DNA of 64,000 nt from Candidatus Latescibacterota bacterium (lineage in GTDB: Bacteria > Latescibacterota > MWCZ01), in NCBI GenBank assembly GCA_022706085.1, contig JAKJDF010000002.1, forward strand, positions 411,479-475,478, read 5' to 3'. The notes under the pieces were generated by a model. That model was given only the letters and a program-made list of their open reading frames with translations, had not been told where the DNA came from and searched no databases. Below, in pieces: positions 27,917-36,591 of this stretch. The number at the start of each line of letters is the position of its first letter. The first letter of the stretch is position 1. Both the position numbers and the translations under genes were made by a program.

Positions 27917-28879
27917 TCACCCGATTTCCGCCTGCCGCATCCTCGGGGCCGTACCCGGTACACACCGCGCCGTGCCGATAGCGAAATACTTGTGCGTGAA
28001 GGGCGGCTTCGGGCGCGAGGCGTACCAGATGCGCAGTGACCCGTCACCCAGGCGCAATACCGACTGACTGGTGGTAAAGTGCGACTCCCACTCGTGCGCC
28101 GGATCGGGGCCAAATACCGGGTTCGACGGGCTCTTTTCCCACGTAATACCATCCTTGCTCACGGCAAACCCGAGCGCCGTGCGCATTTCCTCTCCCCTGC
28201 GATGTGAATAGCTGCCGTACCACATGAGATGGAGGCCGTAGGCAACCAGTACGGTCGGGTAGAAGAGCCGTCCATGCTCCCACGGCTGGTTCAGCACCAT
28301 GACCGGTTTCGGCGCCACGTTCCACCGGCTGCCGTCCCCGCTTTCGGCGTAGCGGAAACACCACGGGTCTGTTGCAACGTCGGTATACCACATGCGGTAG
28401 ATGGAGTCCTGTCTGATGATCGTGGGGGCATATATGTTGTGGAGCGACGGCCCGGACGGCGGCGACCAGACCAAGCCGTCGGCGCTGGTGGTCTCGTGGA
28501 GGGTATGCACGCCGTCGCCGGAAGGGAAATCGGTGCTCGAGAACCACATGCGCAGGAGGCCGTTTTGCCGGCAGAGAGAGCCGTCCGCGTGCCGAAGAAG
28601 GGTGGGCGTAAGGATTGACCGCGTGTCTCCGAATGAAAGCACGGGCGACGCCGGGTGTTTCTGGAAATGGATGCCGTCGGAGGAGGTGGCCAGCCCCACT
28701 TTGAACACGCGCCCCTCAACCGTGCCGCGTGAGCCGCAGCACCACATGCGGAAAGGGCCGTTCTCGAACGCGACGCACGGCGCGAAGATGTGCGCGTCGT
28801 CAAATGCGCCAGGCGGCCCCAGTGACACGCAGGGAACGTCGGAATCGCGCTGCCAGGTTTGCGAACCGGGCCATTCCAT
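27917..28879 (-). CDS. Five-bladed beta-propeller glycosidase-like protein
   Basis: 320 aa with repeated MWxx/S-x-DG-x-x-W units (ATSSDGIHF, TTSADGLVW, AESGDGSRW, AVSKDGITW) typical of the GH32/43/68/130 propeller superfamily. Acidic residues suitable for catalysis are present, for instance in FDDAHIFAP and the TDVATDPW segment, but I cannot assign a GH family. No signal peptide, so likely cytoplasmic. It starts a minus-strand carbohydrate block. Confidence 0.7.
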   Translation of the reverse strand: MEWPGSQTWQRDSDVPCVSLGPPGAFDDAHIFAPCVAFENGPFRMWCCGSRGTVEGRVFKVGLATSSDGIHFQKHPASPVLSFGDTRSILTPTLLRHADGSLCRQNGLLRMWFSSTDFPSGDGVHTLHETTSADGLVWSPPSGPSLHNIYAPTIIRQDSIYRMWYTDVATDPWCFRYAESGDGSRWNVAPKPVMVLNQPWEHGRLFYPTVLVAYGLHLMWYGSYSHRRGEEMRTALGFAVSKDGITWEKSPSNPVFGPDPAHEWESHFTTSQSVLRLGDGSLRIWYASRPKPPFTHKYFAIGTARCVPGTAPRMRQAEIG

Positions 28880-28909
28880 AGCGCCGCCCTCCTGTTTCCG
28901 GGGAAGAGG

Positions 28910-29266
28910 TCAGGTATCCTCTTCGCCCAGAAGCGTAGAGCCCTTCGCCAAAACCTCCGCCATCACGTCGTCTGGCAGTCGTGCCGAGAACTCCGCCCGA
29001 CGGGCACGCCAGTCGAGGCTTTTGATCTGATCTGACAGCACAACTCCGCTGACGGGCAGGCCGTCCGGTATGGCCACCTCAAACGGATAGCCCTTCCTTT
29101 GGCTCGTGACCGGGCAGAACAGCGCCAACCCCACGACGCGGTTATAGGCCTCGGGGGAAAGAACGAGTACGGGGCGGCGGCCTGCCTGTTCGTGGCCCGC
29201 CTGAGGGGAGAAAGTGAGCCAGACGATGTCCCCGCGTCGCGGCACGTATGGATCCGCCACTACCAC
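28910..29266 (-). CDS. mazF: MazF/PemK-type endoribonuclease toxin
   Basis: 118-aa type II toxin that cleaves mRNA. The PemK fold is indicated by RRGDIVWLTFSPQAGHEQAGRRPVLVLS and by PVTSQRKGYPFEV. It starts at GTG 29266, overlapping the antitoxin by 7 nt. Expression is presumably repressed by the MazE-MazF complex on its own promoter (family knowledge). Confidence 0.9.
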   Translation of the reverse strand: MVVADPYVPRRGDIVWLTFSPQAGHEQAGRRPVLVLSPEAYNRVVGLALFCPVTSQRKGYPFEVAIPDGLPVSGVVLSDQIKSLDWRARRAEFSARLPDDVMAEVLAKGSTLLGEEDT

Positions 29267-29502
29267 GTTTCCACGCCTACCGCGGGACCGGTCGCTGTTT
29301 CGCCGTGAAGGTTGTCCGGTGTTACGTCGCGAAGAAGATCCGCGAGCATGACCTTTTTGGCGCAGACCGGTTCAGCTATCAACCGACCGTCGGCAGTCGA
29401 AACCTCGACGACGGTCCCGGCGGTAACACCCACGTCACGGGCAAATGCGCGGGGTATACGCAGGGCGAGGCTGTTGCCCCATTTCTGTACCGCAACCTTC
29501 AT
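29260..29502 (-). CDS. mazE: MazE-type antitoxin (AbrB/SpoVT fold)
   Basis: 80 aa. The swapped-hairpin DNA-binding domain is recognisable as VAVQKWGNSLALRIPRAFA. The acidic, flexible C-terminus probably wraps the toxin. It is the first gene of a two-gene module with mazF and overlaps it by 7 nt. Confidence 0.9.
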   Translation of the reverse strand: MKVAVQKWGNSLALRIPRAFARDVGVTAGTVVEVSTADGRLIAEPVCAKKVMLADLLRDVTPDNLHGETATGPAVGVETW

Positions 29503-29638
29503 CGTCCGGTCCTTCTCAATGTAGATACAATGAAGATACCTTTCTGCAGGGCGCCTGTCAAGAACGTGTGGAGCACACGGCTGGTCTCCGAGTGACGTCC
29601 GCGAAACAGACGGCGTACCGAGGCGCGTGCACTCCCGC

Positions 29639-30244
29639 CTAAGTGGCCTGTGCCGCCAGAATCGCCTTCACCACCTGTGTGCCGAGAACACGTTGTCCGG
29701 CTTCGTTGAGGTGCACGCCGTCGCCAGAGAACAGCTCCGGCCGGTCCACGACGGCGGCGAACAGGTCGTTGACCGGCAGATTCCTCGCAGCGGCGATCCC
29801 GGCGGCAAGCCGGTTCCGTTCGCGCACGCGGTCGGTCCTGGCGTCGAGGCCGCCTGAGCCGTCCGTGCGCCGGAACACCGTTGAGCTTGCCCAGATCAGC
29901 CTGCTTTGCGGGCTGCGCGTCAGGACGAAGTCCAGCACACGTGCCAGCCCCGCCGCATACTCCGCCTCATTGTAACCGAAGCCGTGCAGGCCGTTGTTGA
30001 AGTGGATCACGGCAAAACGGTAGTCGTCCAGCAGGAGCGCGAGCTCCTTCTCCATTGCGGGGTCGCAGACGCTGGTGGAGGTGGTCAGCCGGGCACACAG
30101 GAGACGGCCCCGCAATGCCGCCTCAACGTGGTCGTAGTAAGAGCGGGCGATGGAATCGCCCACAAGGAGCACGCGGGGCGTGGTGTCGTCATCGGCGCCC
30201 ATGACCCAGATATCGCGCCATTCGATGCGTTCGTGGATCGTCAT
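29639..30244 (-). CDS. SGNH/GDSL-family hydrolase
   Basis: 201-aa esterase-like protein. Block I is VLLVGDSIARSYY with the catalytic Ser, block III has Asn in HFNNGLHGFG, and block V is SGDGVHLNEAG with the Asp/His pair. It likely removes acyl groups from a carbohydrate. ATG 30244 is preceded by AAAGGAG at 8 nt; the frame is open to 30688 without support. No signal peptide. Confidence 0.85.
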   Translation of the reverse strand: MTIHERIEWRDIWVMGADDDTTPRVLLVGDSIARSYYDHVEAALRGRLLCARLTTSTSVCDPAMEKELALLLDDYRFAVIHFNNGLHGFGYNEAEYAAGLARVLDFVLTRSPQSRLIWASSTVFRRTDGSGGLDARTDRVRERNRLAAGIAAARNLPVNDLFAAVVDRPELFSGDGVHLNEAGQRVLGTQVVKAILAAQAT

Positions 30245-30712
30245 GGTATCGCTTCTCCTTTCGCGATGCCGAGAGCGGCACGCGCCGTGCCGCTCTGCTC
30301 CGGCAGTATGGCACAGGCGCGCCAATCCAGACGATAGAAAGAACGACGCGCGGAACACAACCGGCCATCGAGCGGCGGCTGACGCGCGGCGGAAGCCGAT
30401 GTATCCAGGTGACGGGGCGGAGACTGTCCGAACCCTCCGAACCGCTTGCCGGTGCATCTCGATACACCGACTGGCGCTTCGACACGCTTCCCGCGCGGTT
30501 CCTGAGCCTGTCGAAGGGCACGCAGGCTCAGCGACCAGTTCACCACTCGACGACCGGCAGAGGGCGCGGGCAGACAGGAGGCGCGCCCGACCGAAAGGAC
30601 CAGACAAAACGGATCCCTCCGTCCACGTCGGCAGACAAAGAACGGGGCAGGCTTTCGAGCCCGCCAACGACGGACCAGCCTGCCCCATTACCCTGTCAGG
30701 AATTCGAGCGAT
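30245..30712. other. 468-nt gene-free stretch with family B repeat
   Basis: No gene is supportable here. From about 30455 to 30560 it holds a composite repeat: CTCGATACACCG, CTTCGACA (30477-30484), CTGAGCCTGTCGAAG (30502-30516), CAGGCTCAG (30522-30530) and CCACTCGACGACCGG. Parts recur at 13513-13556 and at the other family B sites. Confidence 0.65.
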
Positions 30713-31603
30713 CTACTCGTTGAACAGATATTTGAGCAGCTTCTTCCATTCGAGGAAGTCGGGAATGACGATGTCGGCGCCTGCCTTGATGAGCCGCTGA
30801 CGTTTGTGCGCGTTGAGGCCGCGCCGGGCTACTTCGTCGGACGCCACACCTACCGCGATCGCGCCGTTGTCCTTCGCGTTGCGAATCTCCACGGGACCGT
30901 CCCCCACCACCATGAGTTCCGCGCCGTGAAGGTTGTTCTGGGATATGATGTCCTTCATCACTTTGTCTTTGGAGTAGTCATCCACATTCCTGATGGCGCC
31001 CCAGATGCCGCCCGTGGCCCACTGATCAATCTGGCACGCGTGAGCTTCGTTGCGCACGTCCTCCTGATCGGTGCCGCTGGCGAGGTAGATGCGTACGCCC
31101 CGATCGTACAACGCCTTGAGGAACTCGCGCGATCCGAACATCGTCACGTCTTCCAGCGTCTTCTCGCCGCGTTCCAGCGCCGCGATACGCTCGCGCACCG
31201 GTTTCATGAGGGCCTCGTTGTAGATAGCCTTATAACCCCATGCGTCGAGGATTTTGTCCTTCGGCACAAGGCCGAACTCCTCGACCATATGCACGAGCCC
31301 TTCCATCTGGAAGAAGGTCTGAATGCCGGTAGTCTCGTCAATGAACTTCTTGCATCGCTCGACGATTTCAGGCGTGGCGGGGTGGTCGCCCCGGATCGCA
31401 TCTACCATGACGGGCAGCATGATGTCCGGCCAGCCCTCACGCAGAACGCTGACGGTACCGTCAAAATCGAACACGGCGTGTTTGATGTGGCCGCGGTCGA
31501 TCTCCGGATTCACGATCTCGATTACCGAACCGGGGAGATACGTCGGCGTTTCAGGGACCGGATACACCTTGTTGACGATTGTTTCGGAATGTTTGCGCAG
31601 CAT
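30713..31603 (-). CDS. HAD-superfamily phosphatase
   Basis: Phosphoglycolate-phosphatase-like hydrolase of 296 aa. The nucleophile motif is FDFDGTVS, motif II is LASGTDQ, and motif IV is VVGDGPVEIRNAKDNG. A helical cap of about 100 residues lies after motif I. The ATG at 31603 has GGAG 6 nt upstream; the ATG at 31615 lacks one. It is in the block with a PfkB kinase and Gfo/Idh/MocA oxidoreductase, so a sugar-phosphate substrate is plausible (inference). Confidence 0.83.
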   Translation of the reverse strand: MLRKHSETIVNKVYPVPETPTYLPGSVIEIVNPEIDRGHIKHAVFDFDGTVSVLREGWPDIMLPVMVDAIRGDHPATPEIVERCKKFIDETTGIQTFFQMEGLVHMVEEFGLVPKDKILDAWGYKAIYNEALMKPVRERIAALERGEKTLEDVTMFGSREFLKALYDRGVRIYLASGTDQEDVRNEAHACQIDQWATGGIWGAIRNVDDYSKDKVMKDIISQNNLHGAELMVVGDGPVEIRNAKDNGAIAVGVASDEVARRGLNAHKRQRLIKAGADIVIPDFLEWKKLLKYLFNE

Positions 31604-31835
31604 GAACAGCTCCATGAGGAAAAGGGTTTCTCGCCAGCAGGGGCCGCGAAGAGGGCTCTGGCCGTTGTTGCGGCTATCGTGAAAACCACGTCACGCGCGG
31701 CTGGAACACACTACTCAAATTTCCGGAATTCCCCTCTCCGGACAAACCTTCCGGCGTCCTGCATGGTCCGGAAATCATTCCCGCTCCGTGTGCAGACGTC
31801 GTACCGTGGTTCCGCTTCGCCCGGCGCGGCAGGCT

Positions 31836-33791
31836 CTAGTCGGCAGGACCAAACACGTGAACGACCCCTTCCACCGTGAGGGTGAGCAGGTCGGTCGGGT
31901 CGGTGCCGATACGGATTGGACTGCCGCCGCGCCCGACATCACGGTTCATGCGGTCGCCCCAGACGCGACTCAGCTCTGGTAATCGTTTCACCAGGCGGCC
32001 GTAGCCGTCGAAAAAGAGCTGCGCGTCGCGTGAGGTGTTCGTCCAGATGAGTTTGTGCCCCGCCTTCCCCCACACCACCGGCGTCGCCCCCTGCCCGACG
32101 TAATCCGGCTGAATGGTCCACAGGCGCTCGCCACGCCCGCTGAACAGGGTCAGAATGCCGTAGTTGCCCCATCTCGTAACCGCCAGCACTTCGGTACCCG
32201 GAAGGTCGGGCCGCAGCTTGCCGATACTTCGTCCCTGCGCGTGGCCAATACGATGCACCACTCGCGTTGCACCGGTAAGTGCGTCCACGACGTACACCCC
32301 CGCGCTGCCCCCGCAGAGGAACGCGACCGGGTCGTCCTCCGCTTCGCCGGTGAGGTTACCCATCACCACCGCGTCGTAGTGGCTCGCGCCTCGGATCTTC
32401 CGCATTTCGTCGAATCGGTCATGCGTCCACAGGACGGTGCCATCTCCGCGGTACAGATAGCCGCCGGCCAGCATCTCCTCGCGGCCGCATCCGTCCACAT
32501 CGAAGAAATCCAGCGCCCAGTGATGGCCATAGTGCGCACCGGTCTGGACGTGTTCCCAGAGCAGGTTCAGGCCCCGGTCGTACGCCCAGAGCCGGATCCC
32601 ACCGCCACCGTGGTCATCGCGCCACTCGCGCAGAACGATGTCGGCGCCGTCGCCGTTCGTAAGCGAGGCACTTCGGGGTGACCAGTCGAAAAAACGCTGC
32701 GTGGGAACGTTCGGCGGCAGTTCAGCGCGGGCGAGGATGGCTCCGGTACGCCCCTCGATCACTACCATTTCATGTTCAACCGTGAGCACGCTTTCTCCGC
32801 CGGCGACGTCCTTCGCGCGGCGCTCCTCCCGTTTGCCCGCAAACCCGTAGATGAGCCTCCCGGCCGGGCCAACATCACGGGAGAAAACGCACCGGACGAT
32901 TCTCTCCGGCACTTCCCAGATGAGGGCGCCGTCAGGCGTCAGCGCACGAAGGCGCGGGCCTTCCACAAGGATGTCGAAGCGGCCCGGTTCGATGAAATCG
33001 CGGAACATGGGACTTCCGCCGAGATCGGGCGTGCGGTACGTGCGCACAAGGGTTGCGTCAGGAATGCCCGCGCCCCGTTCCGCAACCTCTCCGTCGAAAC
33101 GCGCGTGCCGTGATTCGTCGCGCCGCCGCTGTCCGGGGGTCTGAGATACTTCGAACCGCCGCAGACGTGAAGAGTTGGCCGATCGGAAACCCACCTTTCC
33201 GGCGCCATACACAGTGTCGCAGACGTGCATGTCCGCGCCCAGTTCCGGACAGGTGCAACGAATGGAGTCGCCGTCCAGGCGGACTTCCAGCGTCACGTAG
33301 CCGGAAGGGGCGGTGATGGCCTGCTCCGCAAGCAACGCGAACTCGTCGTCGTTCCGTCGGAACAGCACCAGACGGCGTTTCCCCTGGATGCCGAACTGGT
33401 AGTACGCACGGGATGTCTGGACACGGAACACGATGCCGACAAGCGCTTCGGTCTGAACCGGACTGTCATCGTTCGGGAGAGCGTTCGCGGCGAGCGCTTT
33501 GACCTCGGCAACGATGGTGCCGTCCCGCAGATCACAGTTGTGTGCGAGAATTGCGCGCTCATGGCGCTCGCCTTCGGCAAATTCCAGCACCGGCGTTCCG
33601 GCCTCATCCACGCAAGCGAGCCCGGCATCTACGTTGAACCCTCCCCACGGGGAAAGCGGCGTCTCCCATGTGGAGAACAGCCCGCGCTCGGCATCCGGGA
33701 CGGGTTCCATCGGTTGGAAGACAGGGCCGAACGGAATGCCCGAAAGATCGAGCCGGGCCACGATGGTCGTCTGCGGTTCCACGCGTTCCAT
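31836..33791 (-). CDS. Large lectin-like plus beta-propeller protein, function unknown
   Basis: 651 aa without a signal peptide. Residues about 30-240 look like a concanavalin/LamG-type sandwich (VRLDGDSIRCTCPELGADM, VGFRSANSSRLRRFEV). From about 270 on there are repeated DG-x-x-L-W and D-x-D-G blades (LTPDGALIWEV, FFDVDGCGREEMLAGG, RGDGTVLWTHD, FSGRGERLWTI), resembling VCBS/FG-GAP or PL11-type propellers. The ATG at 33791 has GGAGG upstream and follows the PfkB kinase by 20 nt. I cannot assign an activity. Confidence 0.65.
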   Translation of the reverse strand: MERVEPQTTIVARLDLSGIPFGPVFQPMEPVPDAERGLFSTWETPLSPWGGFNVDAGLACVDEAGTPVLEFAEGERHERAILAHNCDLRDGTIVAEVKALAANALPNDDSPVQTEALVGIVFRVQTSRAYYQFGIQGKRRLVLFRRNDDEFALLAEQAITAPSGYVTLEVRLDGDSIRCTCPELGADMHVCDTVYGAGKVGFRSANSSRLRRFEVSQTPGQRRRDESRHARFDGEVAERGAGIPDATLVRTYRTPDLGGSPMFRDFIEPGRFDILVEGPRLRALTPDGALIWEVPERIVRCVFSRDVGPAGRLIYGFAGKREERRAKDVAGGESVLTVEHEMVVIEGRTGAILARAELPPNVPTQRFFDWSPRSASLTNGDGADIVLREWRDDHGGGGIRLWAYDRGLNLLWEHVQTGAHYGHHWALDFFDVDGCGREEMLAGGYLYRGDGTVLWTHDRFDEMRKIRGASHYDAVVMGNLTGEAEDDPVAFLCGGSAGVYVVDALTGATRVVHRIGHAQGRSIGKLRPDLPGTEVLAVTRWGNYGILTLFSGRGERLWTIQPDYVGQGATPVVWGKAGHKLIWTNTSRDAQLFFDGYGRLVKRLPELSRVWGDRMNRDVGRGGSPIRIGTDPTDLLTLTVEGVVHVFGPAD

Positions 33792-33811
33792 GTCCAGCCT
33801 CCGGAATTCGC

Positions 33812-34795
33812 TCAGTTGAGGCGGTCCCCGAGCCACCCGTGCTCGACGCGGTCCGCCAGTTCGGCGGAGACCTCCGCAATGCGTTGATCCGCGTTGCGCG
33901 CGCGCTCCAGCTTCCCCACCCCGCGCACTTCGCAATTCAATGCGCCCACCAGGGTTCCCGCCATGGCGGCCTTCAGCGGATTGCCTGTGCGGAGGTAGTG
34001 CCAGAAGGTGCCGGTGCTGAATGCGTCGCCACATCCCGTGGCATCCACGAAATTCCGAACCGTGACGGCGGGGATGATGCAGCCGTATTCGATCCCCTCA
34101 CGACGGTGCGCCAGCGCCACGCCCGCCGGCCCCATCGTGATAACGACAGCCGTGGCGCCCGCGGCCAGAACCGTGTGCGCCGCGTGGAGGAACTCCCTGG
34201 GCGATGAGGGCGAGGTGTGCAGGACTTTTTCGCATTCGAATTCGTTCATCTGCACGAAATCGAACTGCTCCACCCACTCCGGCCACTCGACAAAATCCAG
34301 ATACTGCTTCTTTCCGTCGGCATCGAACCGCACCATGATGTTGTGCATGTCGAGGTAGAGGGCCGCCTTCGTTCGGCTCCGCAGCGCGCGCAATGTCGGA
34401 AGATCGAGTTCGGTCCCGTTCACGAAATTCATCAGTATGCCGTCCGCCCCGGCGGCGTGTTCGAGCCGCTCCACCGTGAAGGGTGGCATCATGTTGCGGA
34501 CGATCTCCTCGCGGTAGTTGGACCCGTGGTAGATCAGTTTCGCGTGAGTGCACGGCGTGTCGGTGCGGAGAAGCTGGCTCGTATCCACATGGTCCATACC
34601 CGCCATGAGGGCCAGCACCTGATCGTACCGGTCGAACCCGACGTTGGAAACCGGCAGCACGACGCCGTCCTCGATGAACGAGGACAGCGCGGCGACGTTG
34701 TACACAATACCGCCGAACGACTCGATGCGCTGGCCGTCATGCGCTATGATTTCGTCGTAAACAATGGCGCCCAGAATGGCGATTCGCGTTGGCAA
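33812..34795 (-). CDS. PfkB/ribokinase-family carbohydrate kinase
   Basis: 327-aa sugar kinase. Signature 1 is degenerate (SFGGIVYNVAALSSF). Signature 2 is DATGCGDAFSTGT, with the catalytic Asp and anion-hole glycines intact. The lid strands and VITMGPAGVAL nucleotide site are present. The start is TTG at 34795 with AAAAGGG upstream. It forms a two-gene unit with the 651-aa propeller protein. The substrate is unknown. Confidence 0.86.
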   Translation of the reverse strand: MPTRIAILGAIVYDEIIAHDGQRIESFGGIVYNVAALSSFIEDGVVLPVSNVGFDRYDQVLALMAGMDHVDTSQLLRTDTPCTHAKLIYHGSNYREEIVRNMMPPFTVERLEHAAGADGILMNFVNGTELDLPTLRALRSRTKAALYLDMHNIMVRFDADGKKQYLDFVEWPEWVEQFDFVQMNEFECEKVLHTSPSSPREFLHAAHTVLAAGATAVVITMGPAGVALAHRREGIEYGCIIPAVTVRNFVDATGCGDAFSTGTFWHYLRTGNPLKAAMAGTLVGALNCEVRGVGKLERARNADQRIAEVSAELADRVEHGWLGDRLN

Positions 34796-35272
34796 GAGAG
34801 GCCCTTTTCCGTGTGAAAGCGGTCAGCGAAGGCAAATAGAAAAGATATGGGAGCGGGAAGGGAAGGGCAAAGTTGGACCGCGAATTGCGAAGTAGAGACT
34901 CTTCGGTTCCGCCAGGCGCAGAGGGCTATTGACGGGAGTTCCCGGCCGTTCTCCGTGTTGCCACCATTCCGCGCAGGCAGGAATGACAACCCGTTACACG
35001 CTGGATGCCGTGTCCGGTCAACTGAGTCTTCACCCGGGTGCGCCGCTCCAACAGGGCAGACCGAACCAGCAGCCAGATCGCGGGTGGCGCCCCCGCGCTA
35101 CAACGGTTCTGTCCCCTCGTTCAGAATCGCAAGATACGCTTGATACACGAATATCCGATCGCGGTGGCTTCCGGTCGAACCTTGAATAAGGTCCATCGTT
35201 ATTAAAGATTCGGCTCCAAACTTGAATACCAGGTTCTGCACCAGGTTCTGCAGCCCGAGCCGAGTCACCCCT
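34796..35272. other. 477-nt gene-free stretch with short repeats
   Basis: No convincing gene. A degenerate family C palindrome (ATTCC-GCGCAGGCA-GGAAT) is at 34963-34987. A tandem 12-mer ACCAGGTTCTGC occurs at 35228-35239 and 35240-35251. It separates the kinase unit from the downstream Gfo/Idh/MocA gene. Confidence 0.5.
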
Positions 35273-36511
35273 TTACCCCGGCGCGTCACCCCAGTCGGGC
35301 ACGTCGAGCCATTCGCCGTCCCGCAGTGCCGATTTGTGGGCCATTGCGCCCATGGCCATGTAACGGGCTGCCTCCCACGCGTTCACCGCCGGGTGCCGGT
35401 TTTCCGCAACGGCGGTTACAAATTCGTGCACCAGATACGGATGGCTGCCTCCGTGGCCGGTCGGGGTAAAGTCCAGTTTCGCGATCTCGCTTTCGGGTTT
35501 GCCCCTGTGTTCCACGCGTTTGAATGCATCGCGCACTTCGGCGGGCAGCGGGTCGCGCATCTCTTCTGGCGTCAATGTTTTGCGCGTGGGCGGGGGCACC
35601 CGGCCTGCGGTGACCCGGCGGTTCCGCCACCAGACGTCGTTGCTGAAGGTGCCTGCGGTTCCGGCGATGCGGAAGGTTTCCGACTCGTTCCCCAATTGCC
35701 CCGGCGCTTCGCGGAACTCGCAGATGCGACAGGTGGCGCCATTGCTCATCCGGTAGAAACCGACCACGTTGGAGAACTGCTGCTTTGCGAAGTAGGGGTC
35801 TCCCGTGCGGTTGCGGTAGCCGAGCCCGCAGGCTTTCACCGCATGGCTTCTCATCACGTGTAACGGGCCGCTCACCGAGTGCGTGGGATAGGACATCGGG
35901 CTGCCCTTCGGCTCCGGTCCGCTCCGCCTCTTGACCACCACACTCTGCGGCACCGCGCTCGGGTTGGCAGCCCGGCTCGCCGCCACGTCGCGCAGGTTGC
36001 ATTCCGCGTCCACGTCGTGGATGTACTCACCCTCCGCGTACACGAAGGTGCCGAACTCGCCCCGATCGGCCATGCGCCGACAGAACATGGTTTCCGGGCG
36101 GTACACCGTGGTCTCGCCCAGCATGTAGCGCATACCGGTCTTCTCGCATGTGCGGATGATCCGGTCGCACCAATCGAGGACTTCGTCAAAATCGGGGAGG
36201 GAAATGACGGGAACAGCGCTGTAGACGTGTTTGCCGCATTCCATGGCCGCAACACACTGGGGCGCATGCAGTCGTGGCTGCGTGATGATCGCCAATGCAT
36301 CGAGGTCTGCGGCGAGGATGTCGTCCAGTGACGTGTACGTGTCTTTCGGGTCGAATTTGTCGCGGAAGAAAGGGTCGTTGACGAACTTCGCGAGCGATGC
36401 GGGGTTCAGGTCGCAGAACGCGACCCGGTCAACGCCCGGGTGGCTTTTGAAGAGCGGCGCGAACACGCTGCCGAACGACCCGAGCCCAACCAATCCCAGG
36501 CTGATTCCCAC
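35273..36511 (-). CDS. Gfo/Idh/MocA-family oxidoreductase
   Basis: 412-aa NAD(P)-dependent sugar oxidoreductase. The Rossmann motif is GLVGLGSFGSVFAPLF at the N-terminus. The catalytic-domain-side segment CGKHVYSAVPVI replaces the usual EKP motif. The C-terminal alpha/beta substrate domain includes HGGSHPYLVHEFV. The start is GTG 36511, with AAGGAGG 5 nt upstream; a longer frame to 36565 has none. Related proteins oxidise inositols, hexosamines or act as GH109-type glycosidases. Confidence 0.87.
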   Translation of the reverse strand: MGISLGLVGLGSFGSVFAPLFKSHPGVDRVAFCDLNPASLAKFVNDPFFRDKFDPKDTYTSLDDILAADLDALAIITQPRLHAPQCVAAMECGKHVYSAVPVISLPDFDEVLDWCDRIIRTCEKTGMRYMLGETTVYRPETMFCRRMADRGEFGTFVYAEGEYIHDVDAECNLRDVAASRAANPSAVPQSVVVKRRSGPEPKGSPMSYPTHSVSGPLHVMRSHAVKACGLGYRNRTGDPYFAKQQFSNVVGFYRMSNGATCRICEFREAPGQLGNESETFRIAGTAGTFSNDVWWRNRRVTAGRVPPPTRKTLTPEEMRDPLPAEVRDAFKRVEHRGKPESEIAKLDFTPTGHGGSHPYLVHEFVTAVAENRHPAVNAWEAARYMAMGAMAHKSALRDGEWLDVPDWGDAPG

Positions 36512-36591
36512 AGTGACCTCCTTTTGCTTAACCCGCACTTCACTATCCGACGGTTGGTTTCTCAAGGGCGCGGAGGATCACGCATGCTACT

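Noticed and set aside
35098..35289. 63-aa minus-strand frame overlapping the end of the Gfo/Idh/MocA gene
   Set aside because: No ribosome site, part of it translates a tandem 12-mer, and it overlaps a solid gene end.
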